Part shown: positions 29,466 to 38,466 of the stretch, piece by piece
How positions within the stretch are numbered: position 1 is the stretch's first letter
How the letters are laid out: each line of letters starts with the position of its first letter
Assembly (NCBI RefSeq): GCF_900009135.1
Contig: NZ_LT797710.1
Span: 351,121 to 415,120 of the forward strand
Direction: 5' to 3'
Source: Planktothrix sp. PCC 11201
GTDB taxonomy: Bacteria > Cyanobacteriota > Cyanobacteriia > Cyanobacteriales > Microcoleaceae
Length of the DNA stretch: 64,000 nt
Notes under the pieces: model-generated
What the model was told of the DNA's origin: nothing
The model's database searches: none
What the model saw: the letters and a program-made list of their open reading frames with translations, nothing else
Position numbers and translations under genes: made by a program

Positions 29466-30767
29466 CTAGGGGGAATATTGAACCCGATAAATCCGACCAT
29501 TACTTTCTTCAGTAAAAATCAAACTGCCATCGGGTAATACTAACAAACCCACCGGACGACCCCAAGTTTCAGGAATAGCAGGATTGACTAAAAATCCGGT
29601 TAAAAAATCCTCGTAATATCCCTGGGGACGACCTTGATTAAAAGGAATAAAAACTAATTTATATCCCGTACCAGAATTGCGATTCCAACTGCCTCTAAAC
29701 GCCACAAAACCGCCATTTTTGTAGGGTTTTGGGAAGGTATTCCCATCATAAAATTGTAATCCTAAAGCCGCCGAATGGGCTTGAAATAAAACATCAGGTT
29801 TTAAGGTTTTTTCAACTAAATCCGGGCGGACACTTTGACCATTTTGAACATGACGCGGATCTAAATTATTAGGTGTAAAATAACTATAGGGCCAGCCATA
29901 GAATTCTCCTGGACGAATACGGGTAAAATAATCAGGAACTAAGTCATCCCCTAACCCATCCCGTTCATTAACGGTTGTATAAAGTTCTTTGGTTTCTGGA
30001 TGAAAATCTAACCCCACAGGATTTCTTAATCCATAAGCAAAGGTTTGTTGATTAGACCCGTCTAAATTCATGACTTGAACCGATGCCCGGGGAGGATTTT
30101 CTTGACTGACATTTGTTTTTGAACCGATGGAAACATAGAGTTTTTGATTATCAGGAGAAACGATAACATTTCGTGTCCAATGTTGGTTATATCCACCTCC
30201 AGGTAACTCCGCTATTTTTTCGCCTGTTCCCGTGAGTTGCTGTTGATTATTATAGGAATAACGTCTAACTTCATTTGTATTTCCCAAGAAAAAATAACCG
30301 GGTGAAAATGCCATTCCAAAGGGAATATTTAAGCCATTTTTGCTGTCTGCAAAGGTTGTAATTTGATCAGCTACCCCATCTTGGTTGGTATCTTTTAATA
30401 ACCGAATGCGGTTTTGTTTCGTTTCTGTCACTAATACATCACCATCGGGAGTTAACGCTAACCACCGAGGATTATCTAAATTTTCGGCAAAGATATTAAC
30501 TTTAAATCCCGGGGGAACATTTAAAACGGGGTGATTAGGAATGGGAATAACTTGGGGGGGTTTCGATGCACTCTCACTATGGAAAGGTGGCGGTAAATCT
30601 TCTAAATTAATCCGAATCGGTTGGGGGGATAATGGTTTTATTATAATATTATTTTGGGTTTCGGTCGCAACGGAAATGGAGGAATTTGTGGGAGTGCGAT
30701 CGCTATTTTGTTGACAACCAATTAATACTCCTAAAAATAATAAGGGAAAATAACGTAATCTGGACAT
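29466..30767 (-). CDS. PQQ/sorbosone dehydrogenase-like beta-propeller lipoprotein
   Basis: This 433-residue protein begins with a signal whose LLFLGVLIGC gives a lipobox at Cys 18. The rest is a beta-propeller of the sorbosone dehydrogenase group: ENLDNPRWLALTPDGDVLVTETKQN, KNGLNIPFGMAF, FAYGLRNPVGLDFHPETKELY, FYGWPYSYF and WGRPVGLLVLPDGSLIFTEE. Members are periplasmic, and some oxidise sugars with PQQ, but few are verified. A PQQ biosynthesis set is not in the window, and the substrate is unknown. The tRNA-Val gene lies 51 bases upstream. Confidence 0.88.
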   Translation of the reverse strand: MSRLRYFPLLFLGVLIGCQQNSDRTPTNSSISVATETQNNIIIKPLSPQPIRINLEDLPPPFHSESASKPPQVIPIPNHPVLNVPPGFKVNIFAENLDNPRWLALTPDGDVLVTETKQNRIRLLKDTNQDGVADQITTFADSKNGLNIPFGMAFSPGYFFLGNTNEVRRYSYNNQQQLTGTGEKIAELPGGGYNQHWTRNVIVSPDNQKLYVSIGSKTNVSQENPPRASVQVMNLDGSNQQTFAYGLRNPVGLDFHPETKELYTTVNERDGLGDDLVPDYFTRIRPGEFYGWPYSYFTPNNLDPRHVQNGQSVRPDLVEKTLKPDVLFQAHSAALGLQFYDGNTFPKPYKNGGFVAFRGSWNRNSGTGYKLVFIPFNQGRPQGYYEDFLTGFLVNPAIPETWGRPVGLLVLPDGSLIFTEESNGRIYRVQYSP

Positions 30768-30818
30768 AATTACCCCGCTATTATTTGAGTTGGTGAACCC
30801 TATTAAGATTTAAAATCA

Positions 30819-30890
30819 TGGGCGGTACAAGATTCGAACTTGTGGCCTCTTCCTTGTAAGGGAAGCACTCTACCGCTGAGTTAACCGCCC
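30819..30890 (-). tRNA. tRNA-Val (anticodon UAC)
   Basis: The minus strand folds into a full cloverleaf. The acceptor GGGCGGT pairs with ACCGCCC. The D arm has ACTC/GAGT. The anticodon stem is CTTCC/GGAAG with loop CTTACAA, giving anticodon TAC. The T arm is ACAAG-TTCGAAT-CTTGT. The discriminator is A, and CCA is not encoded. It reads GUA and related Val codons. Confidence 0.96.
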
Positions 30891-30966
30891 GATTAACACA
30901 TTTAGCTATTATAGCATAAACTTTTAGAATCGCAACCCTATTTTCCATGATTGATCATTTTACCCC

Positions 30967-31638
30967 ATGCCATCAGGTCAAACCCACGACCAGATCACCC
31001 TTTGGAGCTTACCCTTTATTGCGGGCTTAACCTTTAGCCAAACCCGCAGCAGTCATCTGACCTTTCTGGTGACCGGGAGTTTCCTGTTTAGTGGCCTAAT
31101 GTTTGGCCCCGATTTAGATATCGACTCCCGACAGTTTCAACGGTGGGGGATGTTGCGGTGTTTTTGGGTGCCCTACCAAAACAGTTTGCGCCATCGCTCC
31201 TTTTTATCCCATGGGCCTTTTATTGGGACGGCGTTAAGGATTCTTTATTTAGGCGGCGGTCTGGGAATTTTAGGATTTTTAGGGTTAATAGTGGCACAAT
31301 ATTTAGAGTTACTAAATAGGGAACCCTTAGAAATAGTTCAGACTATTTTGCGATCGCTCTCCAATTATCCAAGAGAATGTATCGCCATTTATTTAGGATT
31401 AGAAATGGGAGCCATGAGTCATTCCTTTAGCGACTGGTCTAACTCTTTATATAAAGAGTTTAGAAAATGGCTAAAAACCGGAAAAACTCACACAGAGATC
31501 ACGGAAACTCCCAAACCCAAAAAAACCAAGCGTCAAGTGTCTGCATCTTCCCAACTGGAGCTTCCCCCAATTAAACCTAAACGTCAAAAATCTAATCCTA
31601 CAACGGCTAAAAAATCTTCCCGTCGCCCAAAGAAATAA
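30967..31638 (+). CDS. DUF2227 family putative metal-binding membrane protein
   Basis: This 223-residue protein starts MPSGQTHDQITLW and has about three hydrophobic segments up to residue 140. Conserved His and Asp residues (SGQTHD, GPDLDIDS, LRHRSFLSHGPF and AMSHSFSDWSNS) match DUF2227, described as putative metal-binding and related to membrane-bound metal-dependent hydrolases such as YdjM. The last 60 residues are basic and Pro/Lys-rich, a likely disordered tail. The gap to mazG is only 32 bases, so they may share a transcript. Confidence 0.8.
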   Translation: MPSGQTHDQITLWSLPFIAGLTFSQTRSSHLTFLVTGSFLFSGLMFGPDLDIDSRQFQRWGMLRCFWVPYQNSLRHRSFLSHGPFIGTALRILYLGGGLGILGFLGLIVAQYLELLNREPLEIVQTILRSLSNYPRECIAIYLGLEMGAMSHSFSDWSNSLYKEFRKWLKTGKTHTEITETPKPKKTKRQVSASSQLELPPIKPKRQKSNPTTAKKSSRRPKK

Positions 31639-31670
31639 ACCCTTTTCATTAAAAAAATCTAGGATTTGAA

Positions 31671-32495
31671 ATGAATCATACTGAAAATATTGCTCTGAAT
31701 CCCACATTAATTGCCCTACAAAACTTAATTGATGTTGTTGCCAAATTGCGATCGCCCGAGGGGGGATGTCCTTGGGATTTGGAACAAACACCAGAAACTT
31801 TAGTACCCTATATTATTGAAGAAGCCTATGAGGTAGTAGATGCAATTCGGAGTGGGGATCAAAAGGCGATCGCCGATGAATTAGGGGATTTACTATTACA
31901 AGTGATTTTACAAGCCCAAATTGCTGGAGAATCAAATCAATTTTCTTTAGAAGAAATTGCCAATAATATTACGGAAAAATTAATTCGTCGCCATCCCCAT
32001 GTCTTCGGGGAAGTGGAAGTGAATAGTGTCGAAGAAGTGAGGCAAAATTGGGAAGAAATCAAATCAAATGAAAGAGGAGAAACACCCGAAACCAAAACTT
32101 TTAGTTCTAAATTAAGCCGTTATGCTCGACAATTACCCCCATTAATTGCTGGGATGAAAATTTCTCAAAAAGCTGCCTCTATTGGGTTTGAATGGGATAA
32201 TATTGATGGAGTTTGGGATAAATTTGAGGAAGAAGTCGCCGAATTTAAAGAAGCGATTCAAGGATCGGATCAGGAGCATCAACAAGCAGAATTAGGAGAT
32301 ATTTTATTTGTCTTAATTAATTTAGCCCGTTGGTATAATTTAGATCCCCATATTGGGTTACAAGAAACTAATCATCGTTTTATTAAACGGTTATCCAAGG
32401 TTGAGGAATATTGCGATCGCCCCTTATCGGAATACAGTTTAGAGGAATTAGACGCTCTTTGGCAACAAGCAAAAGCTATCCTAGCTCAGAAATAA
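31671..32495 (+). CDS. mazG: Nucleoside triphosphate pyrophosphohydrolase
   Basis: This 274-residue protein is a full-length MazG with two tandem MazG domains. The first has the metal site as CPWDLEQTPETL, EEAYEVVDAI and DELGDLLLQV; the second appears as FEEEVAEFKEAI then AELGDILFVL. The enzyme removes pyrophosphate from dNTPs and NTPs and can also lower ppGpp or damaged nucleotides. No toxin-antitoxin partner is adjacent. It follows the DUF2227 gene by 32 bases. Confidence 0.94.
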   Translation: MNHTENIALNPTLIALQNLIDVVAKLRSPEGGCPWDLEQTPETLVPYIIEEAYEVVDAIRSGDQKAIADELGDLLLQVILQAQIAGESNQFSLEEIANNITEKLIRRHPHVFGEVEVNSVEEVRQNWEEIKSNERGETPETKTFSSKLSRYARQLPPLIAGMKISQKAASIGFEWDNIDGVWDKFEEEVAEFKEAIQGSDQEHQQAELGDILFVLINLARWYNLDPHIGLQETNHRFIKRLSKVEEYCDRPLSEYSLEELDALWQQAKAILAQK

Positions 32496-32548
32496 AGTCT
32501 AATTGTGCTAAAATGGAGAGGGTTTATTCATAGTTTTGGTAAGTTACT

Positions 32549-32812
32549 ATGCCCTCTTTAGAAGTTCGTGAGTTTGCTGAAAAAATTAACCAGTTATCCC
32601 TTGAGGATAAACAATGGTTACTCCAACAATTAATGCAATACATTACTATTTCTAACAATTCTGAACTAAACCCATCTAACTCTGGGACAAATGAGGTTAA
32701 AAAGACGTTTAATATTACTCCTATATTAATTCAAAGATTGATCTTTTTTATAAGCCCAAATAGATACAAGATAAAAAATCAAACTAAATATTCCCAAAAA
32801 TACAAGATGTAA
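32549..32812 (+). CDS. Possible small hypothetical protein, 87 aa
   Basis: The N-terminal 40 residues (LEVREFAEKINQLSLEDKQWLLQQLMQYI) form a plausible amphipathic helix pair like the N termini of small antitoxins. The C-terminal 30 residues run antisense to the end of the ABC-transporter gene and are basic and low in complexity, so they may be accidental. I see no toxin partner. The gene could be a real small ORF or a remnant. Confidence 0.4.
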   Translation: MPSLEVREFAEKINQLSLEDKQWLLQQLMQYITISNNSELNPSNSGTNEVKKTFNITPILIQRLIFFISPNRYKIKNQTKYSQKYKM

Positions 32813-34156
32813 TATGATATTATTATCGTTTTTTATATTAGCACTGTACAAAACTAATTGACCATAGTGATACACAGGAGAAAAATCTATTAGATCGCTA
32901 AACCATTTTGCTTTTGAAATTGGCAAACCACAAGTTAACACAGCAAATGGAACAGATAAACCAACGATAGAATCAAGGCTTTTAGGATTAAACAAATAAC
33001 CCATTGCTAAACCAAAAATAGCAAAAGGAATTATGCCTAAAAGCAAACACAAAAACATCGCCAACCAACTTATTAAATACTCATCAATTCCTAGTTTAAA
33101 TGCTCCAAAAATAAACATTAATGATAAAATAATCGTCGAAAGCAACAAAGTAATAATAATTTTAGCCCTGAAAAATACACTAGGAGGAAGTGGGGTAACT
33201 TTTAATAACTTTAACCATCCTTCTACTCGTTCAATAGCAATTCTTTTTCCTAACCTTTCAATTGCTAATATTAGTAACATTAGTCCACAAAAAAATATTA
33301 ACATGACTTTAGCGGATTTTTGATTCATGGGGAAAAGGACAATTAGAGAAGGAAGCAGAAAAATCCCCAATAAATACAATGGTGTTCTCACAAGCTGTAA
33401 TAATTCAGCATAAGTCTGTTTTAACAAAAGATAAGTATAATTAATTTTTCTGTTTGTTTCCTTGAATTTGGATGATTCCTTTTCCTCTACCAAAACTGTT
33501 TTAATAATATTTTCCTCTAATTTACCCTCTTTCAAAATTACATATTTAGTAACTAAGTTATCTAAATATGTGAAATCTGCTTGGTTATTTGTCACCATTA
33601 GGATAGTGATATTTTTTTCACGACAAATCTTGATTTGTTCCCAAAATTCAATAAATCCTTCTTCATCTAAATTTCTGGTGGGTTCATCTAAAATTAATAA
33701 TTCTGGATTACCTGCTAAAGCTAAAGCAAAAAACAACCTTTGTTCTTCACCACCAGACAATTTTGAAGCCCAATTATTCTCTTTTGATTTGAGATTAACT
33801 GTGCTTAAAATTTCTTCAGTTGATAAAGGATTAGGATAATAACTTCTCAATAAGTTTACCAATTCTTTAACTGTTAAATTTTTAGGAAGGGAAACTTTTT
33901 GTAAAACTACACCAAGGCGGATTTTTGAGTGAAAACTTTTAGGATTTTCCCCAAATAACTTAACTTCTCCTTGAGTGGGCGCTAAAAGTCCTAAAATTAG
34001 ATTAAGTAAAGTGGTTTTTCCCGAACCATTTGCTCCTTTTAAAACAACAAACTCACCTTTTTGAATATTAAGATTAATCTCTGTTAATATCTCTTTTCTT
34101 TTGAATAGAGATTGATTAAAACTTTTGGATATATTCTTTAGTTGTACTACATTCAT
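32726..34156 (-). CDS. ABC exporter with fused ATPase and ABC-2 type membrane domain
   Basis: The product is 476 residues from the preferred ATG at 34156, which has GAGGG 8-12 bases upstream; the frame extends a further 42 bases without an SD. Residues 1-215 are an ABC ATPase: Walker A GANGSGKTT, signature LSGGEEQRL, Walker B ELLILDEPT with a following TRNLDEEG. Residues about 250-470 hold six hydrophobic helices of the ABC-2 type. The A/T content is higher than in its neighbours. This order (ATPase then permease) is found in exporters of peptides and lipids. A small membrane-protein gene lies 35 bases upstream and probably is in the same unit. Confidence 0.85.
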   Translation of the reverse strand: MNVVQLKNISKSFNQSLFKRKEILTEINLNIQKGEFVVLKGANGSGKTTLLNLILGLLAPTQGEVKLFGENPKSFHSKIRLGVVLQKVSLPKNLTVKELVNLLRSYYPNPLSTEEILSTVNLKSKENNWASKLSGGEEQRLFFALALAGNPELLILDEPTRNLDEEGFIEFWEQIKICREKNITILMVTNNQADFTYLDNLVTKYVILKEGKLEENIIKTVLVEEKESSKFKETNRKINYTYLLLKQTYAELLQLVRTPLYLLGIFLLPSLIVLFPMNQKSAKVMLIFFCGLMLLILAIERLGKRIAIERVEGWLKLLKVTPLPPSVFFRAKIIITLLLSTIILSLMFIFGAFKLGIDEYLISWLAMFLCLLLGIIPFAIFGLAMGYLFNPKSLDSIVGLSVPFAVLTCGLPISKAKWFSDLIDFSPVYHYGQLVLYSANIKNDNNIILHLVFLGIFSLIFYLVSIWAYKKDQSLN

Positions 34157-34191
34157 GTTTTTTCCCTCAAGGTACATTAACTTACATATAC

Positions 34192-34554
34192 TTAACACAA
34201 TAACTGCTGAACAAAAGGAATATTAAGAATTACTCCTAAAAAGGTTCCTGCTAAAATAGCAATGAAAGGGTTTCCTAACATCAAAAGCAGTCCTACTGAT
34301 GTAATTACTCCTCCTATAATTGGGACATTTGGGGAATTCATGATACAATGGTCGCCAACACTTGTTCCTTTGGAAAACCATAAAATTAAAAATGGTATTA
34401 AAATTGTTATAGCTATAACGCTTATTTGCCCCAAGCATTTAATCGCATCAGATAACTGTAATATAAATCCTTCTTTGAAAGAAGAAAATATACTATTTTT
34501 AGCTTGATCAATATTATCATTGCCAGATTGAAAAGACATAATTTTTGAATCCAT
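34192..34554 (-). CDS. Small membrane protein upstream of the ABC exporter
   Basis: A 120-residue protein with a polar N-terminal 30 residues (MDSKIMSFQSGNDNIDQAKN) and three hydrophobic segments (about 40-60, 75-95, 95-115). The last two are rich in Gly (PIIGGVITSVGLLLMLGNP). I do not recognise a family. Position next to an exporter suggests substrate, immunity or accessory protein, as in bacteriocin loci, but there is no GG cleavage site or characteristic leader that I can confirm. It could instead start at residue 6. Confidence 0.5.
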   Translation of the reverse strand: MDSKIMSFQSGNDNIDQAKNSIFSSFKEGFILQLSDAIKCLGQISVIAITILIPFLILWFSKGTSVGDHCIMNSPNVPIIGGVITSVGLLLMLGNPFIAILAGTFLGVILNIPFVQQLLC

Positions 34555-34762
34555 TTAAACAATACAGATAGAAGCAAAATTAGGATATTTAGGTGAGTTG
34601 TTATGAGTATTATTGATCAAAATATTTATTTTTCCTAGTGCAAAGTATATTATTTTATCTTGTCTTTTATTACAGAATATTTACTTTAATATCTTAAACT
34701 ATCTTGAAATATCTTTGTTAAGAAGTGTATAATAGATGAAATCCTTACCATGAGAGGATCTT

Positions 34763-36145
34763 ATGACTATGACAGAAATTTTACAATTTGCTGATCAGTT
34801 AATTTTTGCCAAGAAAGGAAAACACTTAGATGATCTCCAAGAATCAATTATTAAGGGAGTTTGGGATGGCCGGAGCTATCAGGAAATTGCTGATGAATGC
34901 AACCGTAGTGAGAGTAGGGTTAGAAATATCGCTGCTAAATTATTACAATTGTTATCTGAAGAATTAGGAGAAGATATTGAAAAGACTAATTTTCGTTCTA
35001 CTTTTAATAGGTTAAATATTTTCTCATCTCAAAATCAGCGTATTTGTCATGTAAGTGGTAGTAATCATAGTTTTAATTATAGTCCATCAATACTATATAA
35101 TTCCAAGCAAGATAATCCTAAAATTTCAACTAATAATAACTTAAAACCAACTAATTTTGATTTTAAATTAGCTCCCAAAATAATCAAATTTTATAATAGA
35201 GAGTCTGAACTTAAAACCCTTTCTAGTTGGATATTAGATAATAATATTCGTTTAATTTCAGTTTTAGGATTATCTGGAATAGGGAAAACGACTTTAGTTA
35301 AAAGATGGGTTGATTTGAATTTAGATAAATTTGAGGTGATTATCTGGAAAAGCTTAAAATATCCCAAATTTTTAGAATTACTTATTGATGATTTATTGAA
35401 TACTTGTGAGCGAGAATTAAAAGCAACTAGAGATGACAAATTAAAACAATTATTTGATGTTTTCACGTATAAAAAATGTTTGATTATCCTTGATGACGTT
35501 CATAATATTTTTACCCAGGGTGAATTTTCTGGACAATATCAAAGTGTTTATCAAGATTATCAAAACTTTTTTAAACTGATCACAGAAACAGAACATCAAA
35601 GTCATCTAATTTTAATGAGTCAAGAACAATGTACAGAAATGGAATGTTTAGATGATGAATTATATCCGATTAAATCTTTAAAATTATTGGGTTTAGAGGA
35701 TGGGGAAATTTTGTCAGGGATGGGATTAAAACAAGATCAAGATAGCGGGTTGAAATTGATTGAAAAATATCAAGGAAATCCGATGTATTTGAAAGATGTT
35801 GCTCTTTTAATTAAAGATGTTTTTGATGGAAATGTAGCTGAGTTTTTAGCTGAGGATAGTTTGGTGATTACTAAAGAAATGCGATCGCACTTTAACCAAT
35901 TATTCAACAGACTTTCACCCGTCGAGCAGAAAATTGTTGTAGAATTGAGCAAATTTGATCAACCCCTTTCCAGAGGAGAGTTAAGACAACATTTAGACTT
36001 TTCCTCAATCGACTTAATTAATGGGTTACAATCTTTACAGCAACGGTATTTAGTTAGTAAAATCAAAGATCCAATTTTGTTTAATTTGTCTTTACTTTTT
36101 CAAGAGTACCTAAGAACAATAGAAAAAAATTCTATTAATTCCTAA
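34763..36145 (+). CDS. NB-ARC ATPase with vMAP-type N-terminal domain
   Basis: This 460-residue protein has an N-terminal wHTH-like domain of the kind found on cyanobacterial STAND proteins (DDLQESIIKGVWDGRSYQEIAD, residues about 20-70), an unstructured linker, and an NB-ARC domain from about 145. Walker A is LGLSGIGKTTLVKRW and Walker B CLIILDDVHNIF. Usual relatives continue with WD40 or other repeats; here the protein stops after the winged-helix segment, so a sensor is absent or supplied by another protein. GAGAGG precedes the ATG. Its A/T content is higher than that of the window. A defence or signalling role is a guess. Confidence 0.82.
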   Translation: MTMTEILQFADQLIFAKKGKHLDDLQESIIKGVWDGRSYQEIADECNRSESRVRNIAAKLLQLLSEELGEDIEKTNFRSTFNRLNIFSSQNQRICHVSGSNHSFNYSPSILYNSKQDNPKISTNNNLKPTNFDFKLAPKIIKFYNRESELKTLSSWILDNNIRLISVLGLSGIGKTTLVKRWVDLNLDKFEVIIWKSLKYPKFLELLIDDLLNTCERELKATRDDKLKQLFDVFTYKKCLIILDDVHNIFTQGEFSGQYQSVYQDYQNFFKLITETEHQSHLILMSQEQCTEMECLDDELYPIKSLKLLGLEDGEILSGMGLKQDQDSGLKLIEKYQGNPMYLKDVALLIKDVFDGNVAEFLAEDSLVITKEMRSHFNQLFNRLSPVEQKIVVELSKFDQPLSRGELRQHLDFSSIDLINGLQSLQQRYLVSKIKDPILFNLSLLFQEYLRTIEKNSINS

Positions 36146-36178
36146 TTCATGTAACCCTAAAAATTTTAAAATTAATAA

Positions 36179-36625
36179 TCATTCTAACGATATTTCACCA
36201 GCTAAAACTGGATCATCCTTGGGTGGATGTCTTTCTGCAATTAAATCAGCAGCACGAATATCAATAATTCTATTTCTATTTAATTCTAATAATTGTACAG
36301 TAGCACGCCCTATCGATGTTAAGCCAATAATATAAAGTTTATCTCTCGACCAAATAAAGTGATCTTTCCAATTATTTAAACGAGGATTAAATAAAAAAAT
36401 TTCTGAATTGGATTCTGGATCAATAGCCTTAATTTTATTGGATTTTTTACGGTTACAATGGAAACAAGCTAAAGCTAAATTATCAAGAGAGTTTGCGCCA
36501 CCTTGCTCAATGGGAATAATATGATCAATCGTAAATTGAACATATTGCCATTTTTCGGAAGCATGACAATATTCACATAAATATTTGGCTCGTTTGCGAA
36601 CTTCTTCAGAAGTATTTTTATTCAT
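36179..36625 (-). CDS. HNH endonuclease
   Basis: This 148-residue protein has a clear HNH fold. YLCEYCHASE supplies the first Cys pair, FTIDHIIPIEQGGANSLDNLALACFHCNRKKSN has the DH catalytic pair, the Asn and the second CxxC. The C-terminal half (about 80-148) is a conserved add-on found in cyanobacterial copies. The 88-residue gene next upstream on the same strand often accompanies it. Stand-alone HNH nucleases of this kind are not assigned a task; defence or mobile-DNA functions are possible. Confidence 0.87.
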   Translation of the reverse strand: MNKNTSEEVRKRAKYLCEYCHASEKWQYVQFTIDHIIPIEQGGANSLDNLALACFHCNRKKSNKIKAIDPESNSEIFLFNPRLNNWKDHFIWSRDKLYIIGLTSIGRATVQLLELNRNRIIDIRAADLIAERHPPKDDPVLAGEISLE

Positions 36626-36659
36626 ATTTTAATAATTTAAAATCTGTCAATACTTCTCC

Positions 36660-36926
36660 CTAAACTTGAGTTAAATAAAGATTGCGAATCGTCCGATTTA
36701 CTAAACTTAAATAATCATCTAATTCTTCATAAGCATCTAATTCTTTTTCTTCTTCGATAGTTAATACTGCTTGCTTTTGTTTCTCAAGTAAAGTTTCAAT
36801 TCTACTTTGAATATTTTCAGAAGCACGAAAGATAGTAATTCCTTCTATTAAGGTAATGCTAATTATCCCTTCTAATGGGAAATTTTCAGGTAAAGTTTCA
36901 AGTTGAGGTAAAGTTAAATTTTGCAT
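36660..36926 (-). CDS. Conserved hypothetical partner of the HNH endonuclease, 88 aa
   Basis: The preferred start is the ATG giving MQNLTLPQLETLP, not the upstream one at 36944. The product is acidic and helical, with a Glu-rich middle (LTIEEEKELDAYEELDDYL). Short proteins like this often sit beside HNH genes in cyanobacteria, an arrangement that resembles an antitoxin or immunity and nuclease pair, but there is no experimental role. The two genes are 34 bases apart on the same strand. Confidence 0.6.
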   Translation of the reverse strand: MQNLTLPQLETLPENFPLEGIISITLIEGITIFRASENIQSRIETLLEKQKQAVLTIEEEKELDAYEELDDYLSLVNRTIRNLYLTQV

Positions 36927-37123
36927 GATTAAAACTGAATTCAAGTATATAATAGCTATCTGATTGTATCATAGTGATCGCCTGACAATCGTAGGTTCAG
37001 TGAAATGGGCGATCTATAGCAATCATAAATAGGTTGTAATATTTTATTGTAGGGGTTTGGAGACTAAACCTCTACAGGATTTTTTCACAATTCATTTAGA
37101 CTTGCTACACATTCTTATAATAA

Positions 37124-38251
37124 TTAAGGTTTGAAACCAACGGCCTCAGAAATTGAATTTAAACCATATTGATCTAATTTCTGTAACAGTCCTGCTAAGA
37201 TTCTTTTGACCATTCCGGGCCCTTCATAAACCCAACCTGTATACACTTGAATTAAACAAGCTCCGGCGGTGATTTTTTCCCAAGCATCATCGGCGGTAAA
37301 AATTCCCCCAACCCCAATAATAGGAAGTTTTCCTTGGGTATTTTGATGAATCAAACGAATTACTTCCGTTGACCTTTCTTTCAGGGGTGCACCACTAATT
37401 CCCCCCGCTTCTTGGGTGATATAACTTCCGGTTTGGGGTAGCCATTGGGTTTTTAATCCCTCCCGTTTGATGGTGGTATTAGTCGCAATAATTCCGGCTA
37501 ATTCATAGGTTTGGGCTAAATTTACCACATCAGCGATCGCATCCCATTCTAAATCCGGTGCAATTTTAATTAAAATCGGTTTATTATCCGTATTTTCAGT
37601 TTTTAAAACCGCTATAATTTTACTTAATTGTTCCGCATCTTGGAGCGATCGCAATCCGGGGGTATTAGGAGAAGAAACATTAATAACAAAATAATCCCCA
37701 TAGTCTTTTAATAGTTTAAAACTGCCTAAATAATCTTCGGCGGCGGCTTCTAAAGGAGTAATTTTAGATTTTCCTAAATTAATTCCGACCGGAATAATAA
37801 ATTTTTGTTGATGTTTTTCCCGTAACCGTTGCGCCAAGATTTCCGCCCCTTGATTATTAAATCCCATGCGATTTAAAATGGCTTCATCCTCAACTAATCT
37901 AAATAATCTGGGTTGGGGATTTCCCGGTTGAGGATGGAGGGTGACAGTCCCTAATTCCGTAAATCCAAACCCCAAACTTTGCCAAATTCCGGCCGCCACC
38001 CCATCCTTATCAAACCCGGCGGCCAAACCCACGGGATTAGCAAAATTTAAACCCCACAATTGTTGCTGTAAACGGATATCCTGTAAACAGAATGAGGGTT
38101 TAAGTTGAGATTCTAGCCAATTCATCGGTGACTGAGACTGATTTTGCTCAATCCAACTCAGGACTTCTAAAGCGCGATGATGCGCCCATTCGGGGTCAAT
38201 CTTGAGTCCATAAAATAAAAGGGGTTTAACGGCGCTGCGGTAAATATCCAA
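37124..38251 (-). CDS. pyrD: Dihydroorotate dehydrogenase (quinone)
   Basis: This 375-residue class 2 enzyme oxidises dihydroorotate to orotate at the membrane with quinone as acceptor. Family blocks are [41 protein letters not shown] [22 protein letters not shown] and [14 protein letters not shown]. The N-terminal extension typical of class 2 (residues 1-45) is present. It stands alone. A repeat end (TATAGCAATC) lies 80-110 bases beyond its 3' end. Confidence 0.95.
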   Translation of the reverse strand: MDIYRSAVKPLLFYGLKIDPEWAHHRALEVLSWIEQNQSQSPMNWLESQLKPSFCLQDIRLQQQLWGLNFANPVGLAAGFDKDGVAAGIWQSLGFGFTELGTVTLHPQPGNPQPRLFRLVEDEAILNRMGFNNQGAEILAQRLREKHQQKFIIPVGINLGKSKITPLEAAAEDYLGSFKLLKDYGDYFVINVSSPNTPGLRSLQDAEQLSKIIAVLKTENTDNKPILIKIAPDLEWDAIADVVNLAQTYELAGIIATNTTIKREGLKTQWLPQTGSYITQEAGGISGAPLKERSTEVIRLIHQNTQGKLPIIGVGGIFTADDAWEKITAGACLIQVYTGWVYEGPGMVKRILAGLLQKLDQYGLNSISEAVGFKP

Positions 38252-38466
38252 GATAGTCTCCTCTGATCATGTCCTGATTCCCAAATTTTTAATTTAGTCT
38301 ATTTTTGAGTAAAAGGGTGAAATACTAAGGGTAAGATAGAACCATTAACCAGACTAACGGGTAGAGTATTTTTCCTACCCTATACCAGAAAAGTGTACGG
38401 CTTTAGAATCTTAATTAAAATTTTAATTTTGAATGTTAATTAAAAGATACGATTTGGGAGTTTATT

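Noticed and set aside
32549..32812. A toxin-antitoxin pair beside mazG
   Set aside because: The small ORF has a vaguely antitoxin-like start but no toxin gene adjoins.
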